In this document: positions 14,955 to 24,416 of the stretch, piece after piece
Position numbering within the stretch: the stretch's first letter is position 1
How the letters are laid out: every line of letters begins with the position of its first letter
Source of the DNA: Fusobacterium sp. JB019
GTDB lineage: Bacteria > Fusobacteriota > Fusobacteriia > Fusobacteriales > Fusobacteriaceae
Reading direction: 5' to 3'
DNA length: 64,000 nucleotides
NCBI GenBank assembly: GCA_030673965.1
Contig: JAUTCN010000008.1
Span: 1 to 64,000 of the forward strand
Position numbers and translations under genes: made by a program
Notes under the pieces: generated by a model
Seen by the model: only the letters and a program-made list of their open reading frames with translations
The model's database searches: none
What the model was told of the DNA's origin: nothing

Positions 14955-15917
14955 ATGAATAGAAAAAGTATAATTAGTTTAATTATAGTCACTATTAGTC
15001 TTATTTTTATTACAGGTTGTAAAGAAACTCAAAAAGACCTAGTTGATAAAAATAAAAAAAAAGAAGTTAATAATTTTTTAACTATAGCAACAGGACCAAC
15101 AAGTGGATTATATTATCCAATTGGAACATCCTTTGCAAAGGCTTTAAAGAAAGTAGGATACAGAACATCTGTTCAATCAACAGGTGGTTCAGTTGAAAAT
15201 ATAAACTTAATACTTACTGAGGCTGCTGATTTAGCAATAGCCATGTCAGATTCAGTTGATCAATCAAAGGAAACAAATGAGCTAAGAGCATTAACAGGAT
15301 TATATCCAAACTATGTTCAGTTAGTTACAATAAAGAAAAACAAAATAAGAAAATTTGAAGATTTAAAAGGAAAAAGAGTAGGGATAGGAGCTTTTAATTC
15401 TGGTGTTGAATTAAATGCAAGAATGATGTATGAGGCTCACGGGATGACTTACGAAGATAGTGTTGTTCAATATTTAAATTATGGTGACGCTGTTGAAAAA
15501 ATGAAAAATGGATTAGTAGATGCAATATTTGTAACAAGTGGTATTCCTAATGAAACTATTATGGAGTTAAAAACAGATGCAGATATAGTTTTAGTGCCTA
15601 TTACAGGTAAGGGTATGAGAAATTTAAGAAAAAAATATCCGTTTTTTGTTGAAGATGTTATTCCAAAAGAAATTTATGGAACAGATAGAGATATAAAAAC
15701 AGTATCAGTTAGAAACATAATGCTAGTAAGAAAAGATTTACCAGAGGATGTTGTGTATGAAATAACAAAGGGAATATTTGATAATATTAAAAGCATAAAA
15801 GCTTCCCATGTAACATCTAAACAGAATATTTCTTTAGAAAATTCTCAAGTAGGTGTGAAGATTCCATTTCATCCAGGAGCAATAAAATATTATAAAGAAC
15901 AAGGGGTGGTAAAATAA
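14955..15917 (+). CDS. TAXI-family solute-binding lipoprotein
   Basis: A 320-residue lipoprotein (lipobox FITGC, Cys22). The mature part begins with LTIATGPTSGLYYPIG, the signature of TAXI (TRAP-associated extracytoplasmic immunogenic) binding proteins, followed by STGGSVENINLI and DLAIAMSDSVDQ, which form the two-lobed ligand cleft; a few bacterial members bind glutamate-like ligands. TAXI proteins normally serve a fused TRAP permease, but none is present; an AspT-family permease follows instead after 88 nt. The gene is the first after a sigma54 promoter and so should be controlled by the adjacent two-component system. It could either feed that permease or act as a signalling co-receptor. 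Confidence 0.85.
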   Translation: MNRKSIISLIIVTISLIFITGCKETQKDLVDKNKKKEVNNFLTIATGPTSGLYYPIGTSFAKALKKVGYRTSVQSTGGSVENINLILTEAADLAIAMSDSVDQSKETNELRALTGLYPNYVQLVTIKKNKIRKFEDLKGKRVGIGAFNSGVELNARMMYEAHGMTYEDSVVQYLNYGDAVEKMKNGLVDAIFVTSGIPNETIMELKTDADIVLVPITGKGMRNLRKKYPFFVEDVIPKEIYGTDRDIKTVSVRNIMLVRKDLPEDVVYEITKGIFDNIKSIKASHVTSKQNISLENSQVGVKIPFHPGAIKYYKEQGVVK

Positions 15918-16005
15918 TATAAACTTAACCCTTTGGAAATTTATTAGTAAATAATATGTACTTATATAAAGTATTATTTTAAATAAAATTGAGGAGGGGC
16001 AAATT

Positions 16006-17421
16006 ATGGAATTTAATTTGACGGCGTTTATATTTAATCCTTTTGTACTAATATTTTTAGTTATGACATTAGGAAACTTATTTGGAAGAATAAAGTTTGG
16101 AAGATTCAACTTTGGAATCACAGGAACTTTATTTGTAGGACTTTTAGTAGGATATTTTTTAACTAAGTATGGTGTAACTTTTGCAGAAACAAGTAAATAT
16201 TACATGAGAGCTCAAAGTGTAATTAGAGGAAAAGTTATTGGAAGACCAATATTATTCTTCTCACTACTAATATTTATCATAGCAACTGGACTTTTAGCAG
16301 CAAAGGATATGAAATATGCTATTAAGAAGTTTGGAAGACAATTTGTTATGTTAGCTATATTAGTACCATTTATTGGAGCAGCTTCTTCTTACGGATTATC
16401 TAAATTATTCGCAGGAGTTAGTCCATATCAAATTACAGGAACTTATACAGGAGCTTTAACAAGTTCAGCAGGACTTGCAGCAGCAATTGAATCTTCAGAA
16501 TTAGAATCAAAAAGATTAACAGTTGAATTTCCTAATTTAAAAGAAGAATCAAGAACAAAAATATTAACAATTATAAATAAAGCAAATGAAAGAGATGCAA
16601 AGTTACAACATCAAGAAGCACCAGAAGTATTAACAGTAGAAAATACAAAAACAATTAGTGAAAAAGATGCAGAAACATTTATATTAGAAGCTAAAGCAGG
16701 AGTTGGAGTAGGACATTCAATTGGATATCCATTTGGAGTATTATTCTTAATCTTAGGTGTTAACTTTATACCAAAACTTTTCGGATTCAGTCCAGAAGAA
16801 GAAAAGAAAAAATATTTTGCTCAAAAGAAAAAAGATTTAGAAGAAGCAGGAATAGAAGATAAAGTAGTAGAAGAAGTTAAAATGGACTTTGTTGCATTCT
16901 CACTTGCAGGATTCTTAGGATATTTCTTAGGAAGTATTAAATTCCATATTGGACCTTTAGGAACTTTAGGACTTGGAAGTATAGGTGGATCAATCATAGT
17001 ATCTCTAATCTTAGGATCTATTGGAAAAATTGGACCGATCAACTTCCGTATGAACTCTGATATTTTAGGAAAAATGAGAACTTATTTCCTAGCAATATTC
17101 TTAGCAGGAACTGGAATCAACTATGGTTACCGTGTTGTTCAAGCAATATCTGGTGACGGAGTTTCAATAGTTGTAGTTTCAATATTAGTAGCAATCATTT
17201 CAATATTAATTGCTTTCTTAGTAGGGCATTATATATTCCATATAAACTGGATGTTATTATCAGGAGCAATCACTGGTGGAATGACATCAGCTCCAGGACT
17301 TGGAGCAGCTATCGATGCAGTTGGTTGTGATGAACCAGCAATAGCATACGGAGCAACTCAGCCGTTGGCAACACTGTTTATGGTAATATTCTCGATCATA
17401 ATCCATAAACTTCCTATATAA
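16006..17421 (+). CDS. AspT/YidE-family permease
   Basis: A 471-residue polytopic membrane protein with about ten hydrophobic segments in two halves. The signature of the aspartate:alanine exchanger family (PF06826) is visible in both: GALTSSAGLAAAIES in the first half and GAITGGMTSAPGLGAAID followed by EPAIAYGATQPLA in the second. Family members such as YidE and YbjL are about 550 residues and carry two cytoplasmic RCK_C (TrkA-C) domains; here the central loop is only about 100 residues and shows no RCK_C pattern. The substrate is probably an amino or dicarboxylic acid. It is the last gene of the sigma54 operon and ends at a strong terminator. SD GAGGAGGGG. Confidence 0.78.
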   Translation: MEFNLTAFIFNPFVLIFLVMTLGNLFGRIKFGRFNFGITGTLFVGLLVGYFLTKYGVTFAETSKYYMRAQSVIRGKVIGRPILFFSLLIFIIATGLLAAKDMKYAIKKFGRQFVMLAILVPFIGAASSYGLSKLFAGVSPYQITGTYTGALTSSAGLAAAIESSELESKRLTVEFPNLKEESRTKILTIINKANERDAKLQHQEAPEVLTVENTKTISEKDAETFILEAKAGVGVGHSIGYPFGVLFLILGVNFIPKLFGFSPEEEKKKYFAQKKKDLEEAGIEDKVVEEVKMDFVAFSLAGFLGYFLGSIKFHIGPLGTLGLGSIGGSIIVSLILGSIGKIGPINFRMNSDILGKMRTYFLAIFLAGTGINYGYRVVQAISGDGVSIVVVSILVAIISILIAFLVGHYIFHINWMLLSGAITGGMTSAPGLGAAIDAVGCDEPAIAYGATQPLATLFMVIFSIIIHKLPI

Positions 17422-17431
17422 ACTGTATTAT

Positions 17432-17468
17432 AAAAAAGACACAGCTATTTAATAGCTGTGTCTTTTTT
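17432..17468. terminator. Bidirectional intrinsic terminator
   Basis: AAAAAAGACACAGCTATT / AATAGCTGTGTCTTTTTT, an 18-bp stem flanked by A and T runs, between the convergent permease and OmpA-like genes. Confidence 0.92.
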
Positions 17469-17473
17469 ATTTA

Positions 17474-18133
17474 TTAATTTTCTTCGTTGATTACTTCAAT
17501 AGTAACTCTTCTATTTGCCTGTCTTCCTATTCTTGTAGAATTAGATGCAATTGGGAAATCAGAACCCATACCAACAGCAGTTAGTCTTTCAGCGGAAACT
17601 CCTTGCTTAATTAAATAGTTTCTAACAGAATAAGATCTTTGTTCAGATAAAGTTAAGTTATGTTTATAAGAACCTATATTATCAGTATATCCTGTAATTT
17701 TAACTTTTGCATGAGGATAATTATTAAGAACAGTTGCAATTGAATTTAATTGTCTTGAAGCTTCTGCTTTAACTCTTGCCTCATTTGTTTTAAAAGTTAA
17801 TCCTCCAGGAAGTGTTAATAGTATAGATCTACCAGTATCAACTACTTGAACTCCTGTACTATTAAGAACATTTCTAAATTCACGTTCTTGTTTTTGTTTT
17901 ATAGAACCTTGAACTCCTCCAATAACAGCTCCAGCAACAGCTCCTACAACTGTACTTTCAGAATCTTCTCCTAAAAGTTGTCCAGCAATAGCTCCAGTAA
18001 GAGCCCCTTTTACAACTCCATTAGATGTATATGATTTTGAACCTTCAGGTCTTACAAAATTTTCAGTAGTGGCACATCCAGTTAATAATGAACTTCCTAT
18101 TATTGTTATAATTATTAATTTTTTAGCTTTCAT
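17474..18133 (-). CDS. OmpA-family lipoprotein with glycine-zipper
   Basis: A 219-residue envelope lipoprotein (lipobox LLTGC, Cys20). After the anchor comes a glycine-zipper segment (about 40-78, GALTGAIAGQLLG and GAVAGAVIGGVQG) and then an OmpA-C peptidoglycan-binding domain (about 95-215) with the characteristic ITGYTDNIGS, NLTLSEQRSYSVRNYL and RQANRRVTIEV strings. This is the YiaD/Pal-like architecture that ties the outer membrane to peptidoglycan. The SD AGGAGG lies inside a DNA palindrome immediately upstream. The gene is monocistronic, convergent with the AspT permease. Confidence 0.88.
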   Translation of the reverse strand: MKAKKLIIITIIGSSLLTGCATTENFVRPEGSKSYTSNGVVKGALTGAIAGQLLGEDSESTVVGAVAGAVIGGVQGSIKQKQEREFRNVLNSTGVQVVDTGRSILLTLPGGLTFKTNEARVKAEASRQLNSIATVLNNYPHAKVKITGYTDNIGSYKHNLTLSEQRSYSVRNYLIKQGVSAERLTAVGMGSDFPIASNSTRIGRQANRRVTIEVINEEN

Positions 18134-18141
18134 ATAAAAAA

Positions 18142-18163
18142 CCTCCTATAATTTTATAGGAGG
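18142..18163 (-). promoter_or_regulatory. Palindrome overlapping the SD and start site of the OmpA-like gene
   Basis: CCTCCTATAA-AA-TTATAGGAGG read on the minus strand: 10-bp arms and a 2-bp centre, with the SD in the downstream arm. A TATAAT box lies directly upstream (18164-18169), so the predicted start falls near the centre. It could be an operator, or a hairpin hiding the SD if transcription begins further upstream. Confidence 0.45.
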
Positions 18164-18218
18164 ATTATATCATAATAATATTAATAAAAAGTTTAGTAAT
18201 TCTTAATATTTTCTTAAT

Positions 18219-20564
18219 TTATTTTATATGTTTTACTATTAAATCTTTTAAAAGTAAAGGATCAATAGGTTTAGGCATATAATCATTCATACCAGCTTCA
18301 AAGCATTTTCTTCTGTCTTCAGTAAAAGTATTTGCACTTAAAGCTAAAATAGGTAGAGTATTGTTTTCATGTAAACTATTTCTAATTTTTTTAGTGCATT
18401 CTATGCCATTCATAAGAGGCATTCTAATATCCATAATAACAAGGGAATAATAATTTTTAGAACTATTTATAAATTTTTCATATCCTTCTTTTCCATTAAC
18501 AGCTTCTTCAACAATAATATTATATTTTTCAAGATTTTTTCTAGCTACTAATCTATTTATTTCATTATCTTCCACAAGAAGTATTTTTTTATTTTTTAAT
18601 TTTAAATTGTTATCTTCTTTTGTTGAATCATTTAGACTGTTATTATTTTTAATATCAATATTTGTTTTAAATGAAATTTCAATAATAAAGGTAGTTCCTT
18701 TTCCAAGTTCACTTTGAACTTTTATATCACTGCCTCTTAAATTTAAAATTCCTTTAACAATTGGAAGACCTAGTCCAGTACCCTTTGTATTTCCTATATT
18801 TTCTCCTCTATGAAAAGGTTTAAATATATTAAGTTGATCTTCTTTAGAAATACCAATTCCATTATCTTTTACTTTAATTTCAAAGGAAGCGAGCCCTTCT
18901 TTCTTTTTTGTATAAATTTCATTAATATATACATCTATTCTTCCATTATTAGGTGTATATTTAATTGCATTTTCAATTAGAGCATTTGAAACTTTTATAA
19001 TACTAGAAGTATCTCCAATTAATAATTTGCTTTTTATATTAAAATGACTATAAATTTTTTGATTTTTTGTATCAGCTATAGGTATAAAGTCTTTTAAAAT
19101 AGAAGTGGCTAAAGAATCAAGATTAAATTCTTTTAACTGAAATTTAATTTTTCCACTATTAACTTTATTCATATCTAAAACTTCATTAATTATTTTTAAT
19201 AAATTTTTTGACGAGGTTTTAATAATATTTAGATTTTCTTTTACTTGCTCATTATTAACTCCAATAGCATTGTAAGTTAGATCAGTCATTCCAATAATAG
19301 CATTCATAGGAGTCTTTATGTCATGACTCATGCTAGCAAGAAAAGTTGTTTTTGTTTTATTTGCATTTTCAGCTAAGGCTAGAGCTTCTTTAAGAGCTTT
19401 ATTTTTTCTATCATTTTCATTATAAACATCAGTTATGTCTCTTCTTATAATATAGAATATACCATGCTTAAGATTAACATTTGAAATTTTTATTTCTTTA
19501 GTTCTAAGCTCATTTTTATTATTATATATTTTATAATATCTTTTAAATGATCCAAGTATTTTAATTTCTTTAAAGATACTTTTTAATGTTATTTTTTCTT
19601 TTTTCCTTAAATTTTCAGCAGCTTTTATATCAATAGAAATTAATTTTTCAAATTGCTTAAGAGTAAGGGTAAATTTTTTTTGAAAATTATTATTTTTTGT
19701 GGAACTATTAAAATAAACAAGATATTCATTTCTTTTATAATCTGCTCGTACTAAATAATCAAATTCATTTTGCACTACAAAATTTATAATATTATCAGTT
19801 TTCTTTTTATTATGAATATCCTTCATTGTTCCAATAATTTCTTTTACATTTGTTAATGGGTTTATAAATACATGATAACTCATTTTAATCCATTTATAGT
19901 CATGAATATTATCAAAATAAATTCTAATATCACAAGAAGTTTCTGTTTTGCCTAAAAAGAGATTATTATATAAATTTTCATAGGTTTGAATGTCGTCAGG
20001 ATGAATAATTTTTTCATCAATAATACATCTAGGAACATTTTCTATTTCTTTTTTATAATTTAACATATTTTCTCTATAACCCATGAAATTTCTGTAGTCA
20101 TAAACCTTTTTTTTATCAATATCATATCTCCAAATAGCAATGCCTAATTTTTTTAAAAGATCTTTATTATAAAGTTCTAAATTTGAAAAATGAGAAGCGA
20201 AAAAAGAGTTATCTTTATATGTTACATATATTTTTAAAGAGTTATCTTCTAAAAAAGTTATATTAGCTTCAGCTTGGAAATTATAATATTGCTTAGTGTT
20301 GTAATTATAGTATCTAGCTGAAAATTTTTCATTTTTATTTTTTGTTATATTTTTAAGTAAGTCTTCAATTATTATTTTATCTTCAGGATGTAAAAAAGGA
20401 GTATAAGTATTATTGTATTCATTAATTTTATTTCTATCTATTTCAAATAAATTTTCAAATTCTTTATTTCCCCAAATAAGATTTAATTTATTATTCTTAT
20501 AACTAAAAATAGATATTCCTATAGCAACATTGTCTATAACTTGTCGCTCAATTTCCTTTAACAT
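18219..20564 (-). CDS. Cytoplasmic PAS hybrid histidine kinase
   Basis: A 781-residue hybrid kinase with no transmembrane segment or signal peptide. Order: PAS-like sensory domains (about 1-130, 140-250 and a divergent one to about 370), HisKA with His414 in SMSHDIKTPMNA, HATPase_c (VKDNGIGIS, GTGLGLPI) and a C-terminal receiver with Asp712 in IMDIRMP. No DNA-binding or cyclase output is attached, so the phosphate must pass to a separate Hpt or regulator. PAS order and lack of membrane segments suggest an internal redox, light or metabolite cue. It is monocistronic with its own promoter. Confidence 0.88.
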   Translation of the reverse strand: MLKEIERQVIDNVAIGISIFSYKNNKLNLIWGNKEFENLFEIDRNKINEYNNTYTPFLHPEDKIIIEDLLKNITKNKNEKFSARYYNYNTKQYYNFQAEANITFLEDNSLKIYVTYKDNSFFASHFSNLELYNKDLLKKLGIAIWRYDIDKKKVYDYRNFMGYRENMLNYKKEIENVPRCIIDEKIIHPDDIQTYENLYNNLFLGKTETSCDIRIYFDNIHDYKWIKMSYHVFINPLTNVKEIIGTMKDIHNKKKTDNIINFVVQNEFDYLVRADYKRNEYLVYFNSSTKNNNFQKKFTLTLKQFEKLISIDIKAAENLRKKEKITLKSIFKEIKILGSFKRYYKIYNNKNELRTKEIKISNVNLKHGIFYIIRRDITDVYNENDRKNKALKEALALAENANKTKTTFLASMSHDIKTPMNAIIGMTDLTYNAIGVNNEQVKENLNIIKTSSKNLLKIINEVLDMNKVNSGKIKFQLKEFNLDSLATSILKDFIPIADTKNQKIYSHFNIKSKLLIGDTSSIIKVSNALIENAIKYTPNNGRIDVYINEIYTKKKEGLASFEIKVKDNGIGISKEDQLNIFKPFHRGENIGNTKGTGLGLPIVKGILNLRGSDIKVQSELGKGTTFIIEISFKTNIDIKNNNSLNDSTKEDNNLKLKNKKILLVEDNEINRLVARKNLEKYNIIVEEAVNGKEGYEKFINSSKNYYSLVIMDIRMPLMNGIECTKKIRNSLHENNTLPILALSANTFTEDRRKCFEAGMNDYMPKPIDPLLLKDLIVKHIK

Positions 20565-20604
20565 AGATGTTTCTCCTTTTAACTAAATTTTAGACTGACA
20601 CACC

Positions 20605-20633
20605 ATTATATTCCTTTTGTAAAAATATTGCAA
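20605..20633 (-). promoter_or_regulatory. Promoter of the cytoplasmic hybrid kinase
   Basis: On the minus strand TTGCAA (20633-20628), 17-bp spacer, TATAAT (20610-20605), about 40 nt before the ATG, with SD AAGGAG. Confidence 0.75.
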
Positions 20634-20766
20634 GATAAAAGATAACACTTGAAAATAAAACACTTGTAATCTATCAAAGCTCAAAAAACTTAATAAAAAT
20701 ATCTTAAATGTGATAGAATAAAAATGAAAAAATTAAGTGAAATTTAACAAATGTGATAGTAGATTA

Positions 20767-21015
20767 TTACAAAAATAAGGGATCTTGTAATTAGCTAAAT
20801 AAGAAACTAATTACAAGGTCCCTTTGTGTTTATATAGGTGAAAAAAGAGGTTCTAGAAGGTGTCTAACAAGCTCACTAAACCTATTTGTAAGTTGTTTAT
20901 TTTTAAAGAATTAAAATCAAAAAAACAGAAAAATGTCAAAAAAACATGATTTTTTACTAGAATATGCACAAAAGTATTTATATATTAGTACAAAATAAGG
21001 TTTTAGGTGCTAAAA
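20767..21015 (+). repeat. Repeat A: approximately 250-bp element upstream of the restriction-like operon
   Basis: This noncoding block aligns along its whole length with 33685-33936 (roughly three quarters identical by eye). Its best-conserved part is a 16-bp hairpin, 20779-20794 with 20807-20822, whose single mismatch is a G-U in RNA. After it come the shared strings CCCTTTGTGTTTATATAGG, TCTAGAAGG and CTATTTGTAAGTT. No ORF, transposase or target-site duplication is visible. The rest of 20565-21198 has a repeated AAATGTGATAG (20706 and 20749), a terminator and a promoter. Confidence 0.75.
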
Positions 21016-21068
21016 AGAGGGTGTTTGGAAGGGGATAATTGAAAACAATAAAGGAGTATTTAATAATG

Positions 21069-21104
21069 AAAGAGTTAATGCTGTAGAAAGTGTTAACTCT
21101 TTTT
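21069..21104 (+). terminator. Intrinsic terminator between repeat A and the defence operon
   Basis: AAAGAGTTAA / TTAACTCTTT with a 14-nt loop and TTTTT tail, in noncoding sequence. It suggests that a short RNA covering repeat A ends here, or that it acts as an attenuator. Confidence 0.65.
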
Positions 21105-21151
21105 AAATATTAAAGAATATTTAAAATAAATAGAATTCGTATCTTAAAATG

Positions 21152-21160
21152 TGGTAAAAT
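21152..21160 (+). promoter_or_regulatory. Extended -10 promoter of the restriction-like operon
   Basis: TGGTAAAAT (box at 21155-21160), about 40 nt before the first ATG; no good -35. Confidence 0.45.
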
Positions 21161-21198
21161 TAAAATGACTTTTTAAAAACAAACTATGGGGGAAATTT

Positions 21199-24100
21199 AT
21201 GGAAGTTTTAGATAATAAAAGTGAAAGAGTTTATGATAAATTAAAAGAAAATTTACAAACAGGTAGCAAACTATCAATTATTTCGGCATATTTTACAATA
21301 TATGCATATGAAAATTTAAAAAAAGAATTAAATAAAATAGATAAATTAAGACTTTTATTTTCTGAGCCAACATTTATAAAAGAAAAAAAAGATATAAATA
21401 GAGAGTTTAAACTTAGTGGTAGTTATGAAAGAGGAATAGCTGGAGACAGGTATGAGATGAAACTGAAAGGTGAACTTAAGCAGTCAGAAATAGCAAAAGA
21501 ATGTGCTGAATGGATAAGAAAAAAAGTTGAAATTAGAGCAAGGGATGAAGAGTATCAATTGCCTCAAAAAATGTTTTTAGTAGAGAATAAAAAGGAAGAG
21601 GATATTACTATTTTTGGAAGCTCTGATTTTACAGCAAGTGGATTAGGGATAGTTCCATCTAAAAAAGAGGAATTTAATACATATATCAAAGAAAATAATT
21701 TAACTAAACAATTCATTAATAAATTTGAAGCTTATTGGGAAGATAAAGAAAAAGTAAAAGATGTAAAAAAAACAGTTTTAGAAAATTTAGAGCAAGTATA
21801 TAAAGAAAATACTCCAGAATTTATATATTATATAACTTTATATAATATATTTAAGGACTATTTACAAGGATTAACAGAAGAAGAAATAGTTCAAACTAAA
21901 ACAGGTTTTATGGATAGTATTGTATGGAATAAATTATATAATTTTCAAAGAGATGGAGTTCTTGGGATTATAGATAAACTAGAAAAATATAATGGATGTA
22001 TTTTAGCTGATAGTGTTGGATTAGGGAAAACTTTTGAAGCTCTAGCTGTAATTAAATATTACGAATTAAAAAATAAAAGAGTTTTAGTTTTATGTCCTAA
22101 AAAATTAAGAGATAACTGGCTAACTTATAAAGGAAATAGAATAGATAATATATTAGAAAAAGATAGATTAAACTACGATGTTTTAAATCATACAGATTTG
22201 TCTAGATATCATGGTAAAAGTGGTGAAATTGATTTAGCTAAAATTTACTGGGAAAATTATGATTTGATTGTAATTGATGAATCTCATAATTTTAGAAATA
22301 ATAATAATCCAAGTAAAGAAGGAAAAGAGACAAGATACTCTAGACTTTTAGAAAAGATAATTAAAGCAGGAATAAAAACAAAAGTCCTTATGCTTTCAGC
22401 TACTCCTGTGAATAATAAAATGAATGATTTAAAAAATCAAATAGCTTTTGCAACAGAAGGAAATGACGGAGCACTATCTAATTATGGAATAAAAAGTATA
22501 GAACAAACTCTAAGAAAGGCTCAAATGGCTTTTAATAGTTGGAATGAACAAATAGAAGAAGAAAAAACTTTAGAATCTTTACTTGAAAAATTAAATATGG
22601 ATTATTTTAAGTTACTAGATATGGTCACTATAGCTAGATCTAGAAGACATATTCAAAAATATTATGATACTTCTAGTATAGGTGAATTTCCAGAAAGATT
22701 AAAGCCTAAAAATATAAAAGCTAAAATAGATACAGAAGATAATTTTATGGAATTAAAAGATTTGAATAAAAAAATAAGAATGCTAAATATGGCTATGTAT
22801 TCTCCGATAAAATATGTTTTGCCTCATAAAATAAATTATTATAATAAACTTTATGATACTAAAATGAAAAATTCTACTTTTAGACAAATAGATAGAGAAG
22901 AAAGTTTGGTTAATTTAATGAGAGTAAATATATTAAAAAGATTGGAAAGTTCAATTCATTCTTTTGGGCTTACTGTTGGGAAATTATTAACTCATATTGA
23001 TATTATTTTACAGAAATTAGATATGGCTGATAATATAGAAGAATTTGATTTTGAAGGCTTAGATTTAGAAGATCCAAGACTTCAAGATTATACAGTGGGA
23101 AGTAAAAAAGTAAAAGTTTTAATTAATGATATTGATAAATTGAAGTGGAAAAGTGATTTAGAATATGACAAAAAAATATTAGAGAAAATTATAAAAGAAA
23201 CATATAAAATAAATGTTTCTCGTGATGAAAAATTAAGAAAATTAAAAGAAATTATAAGAGAAAAAATTAATAATCCAATTAATGGAGAAAATAAAAAAGT
23301 TTTAGTTTTTACAGCTTACGCAGATACAGCTAAATATTTGTATGAAAATATTTATAAAGCTTTGGAGAAAGAAGGGATATATTCAGCTATTGTAACTGGT
23401 AGTGATAAACCTAGAACAAACTTAAAATTAAAATTTAAAGAATTTAATAATATATTAACTAATTTTTCTCCTAGATCAAAGGGAAGACGAGAAGAGGGGA
23501 AAGAAATAGATTTGTTAATAGCAACAGATTGTATATCTGAAGGTCAGAATTTACAAGATTGTGACTATTTAATTAATTATGATATTCATTGGAATCCTGT
23601 AAGAATTATTCAGAGATTTGGAAGAATAGATAGAATAGGTTCTCAAAATAAAATAATTCAGTTATGTAATTTTTGGCCAAATATGGAGCTAGATGAATAT
23701 ATTAATCTAGAATCAAGAGTTACAGGTAGGATGGTAATGCTTGATATGTCTGCAACAGGTGAAGATAATGTTATAGATGAAAATGAAAATTCTATGAATG
23801 ATTTAGAATACAGAAAAAGACAATTAAAACAATTACAAGATCAAGTAATAGATTTAGAGGATATAAATGGAAATATATCTATTACAGATCTAAATTTTAA
23901 TGATTTTAAAATGGATTTAGTTAATTTTCAGAAGAATAATAATCAAGATATGGTGAATATACCTACAGGAATGTATGCTATAGCTAAGCAAAATATATCT
24001 GAAGCTGAAAAAGGAGTTATATTTTGTCTAAAACAAATAAATAAAGATATAAAACCTAGTGAAAATAATCCATTGAATCCATTCTTTTTAGTATACATTA

Positions 24101-24405
24101 AAGATAATGGAGATATATTATATAACTTTATTCAAAGCAAAAAAATATTAGATTTATATAAGAAATTATGTAGTGGTAAAAATGAACTTTATAAAGAATT
24201 AATAAGTAATTTTAACTTAGAAACAGATAACGCTGATGATATGACAAAATTTACAAAATTCTTAGAAGCTACAGTTGAAAATATAATAGGAAAAGAAGAA
24301 GAAAAAGGGTTAGAAAGTTTGTTTTCTTTTGGATTAAGTAACATTCAAGGAGAAAATAAAAATTTAGATGATTTTGAGTTAATATCATTTTTAGTTATTA
24401 AGTAG
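21199..24405 (+). CDS. SNF2-type helicase with N-terminal PLD-like domain
   Basis: A 1068-residue ATP-dependent DNA translocase. Residues 1-180 form a phospholipase-D-like domain ending in IFGSSDFTASGLG, but where active members have HxK the sequence reads PQK (LPQKMFLV), so the nuclease His seems missing. The helicase core follows: Walker A ADSVGLGKT (Lys277), DESH (from Asp360), SATPVNN, and the C-terminal lobe with TDCISEGQNLQ and QRFGRIDRIGSQ. Its relatives (HepA-like, PLD-fused) occur in DISARM-type and other defence loci. It is the first gene of a six-gene run spaced by 3-23 nt, so it probably supplies DNA translocation for the restriction complex. Confidence 0.85.
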   Translation: MEVLDNKSERVYDKLKENLQTGSKLSIISAYFTIYAYENLKKELNKIDKLRLLFSEPTFIKEKKDINREFKLSGSYERGIAGDRYEMKLKGELKQSEIAKECAEWIRKKVEIRARDEEYQLPQKMFLVENKKEEDITIFGSSDFTASGLGIVPSKKEEFNTYIKENNLTKQFINKFEAYWEDKEKVKDVKKTVLENLEQVYKENTPEFIYYITLYNIFKDYLQGLTEEEIVQTKTGFMDSIVWNKLYNFQRDGVLGIIDKLEKYNGCILADSVGLGKTFEALAVIKYYELKNKRVLVLCPKKLRDNWLTYKGNRIDNILEKDRLNYDVLNHTDLSRYHGKSGEIDLAKIYWENYDLIVIDESHNFRNNNNPSKEGKETRYSRLLEKIIKAGIKTKVLMLSATPVNNKMNDLKNQIAFATEGNDGALSNYGIKSIEQTLRKAQMAFNSWNEQIEEEKTLESLLEKLNMDYFKLLDMVTIARSRRHIQKYYDTSSIGEFPERLKPKNIKAKIDTEDNFMELKDLNKKIRMLNMAMYSPIKYVLPHKINYYNKLYDTKMKNSTFRQIDREESLVNLMRVNILKRLESSIHSFGLTVGKLLTHIDIILQKLDMADNIEEFDFEGLDLEDPRLQDYTVGSKKVKVLINDIDKLKWKSDLEYDKKILEKIIKETYKINVSRDEKLRKLKEIIREKINNPINGENKKVLVFTAYADTAKYLYENIYKALEKEGIYSAIVTGSDKPRTNLKLKFKEFNNILTNFSPRSKGRREEGKEIDLLIATDCISEGQNLQDCDYLINYDIHWNPVRIIQRFGRIDRIGSQNKIIQLCNFWPNMELDEYINLESRVTGRMVMLDMSATGEDNVIDENENSMNDLEYRKRQLKQLQDQVIDLEDINGNISITDLNFNDFKMDLVNFQKNNNQDMVNIPTGMYAIAKQNISEAEKGVIFCLKQINKDIKPSENNPLNPFFLVYIKDNGDILYNFIQSKKILDLYKKLCSGKNELYKELISNFNLETDNADDMTKFTKFLEATVENIIGKEEEKGLESLFSFGLSNIQGENKNLDDFELISFLVIK

Positions 24406-24416
24406 GGGGAATACTT

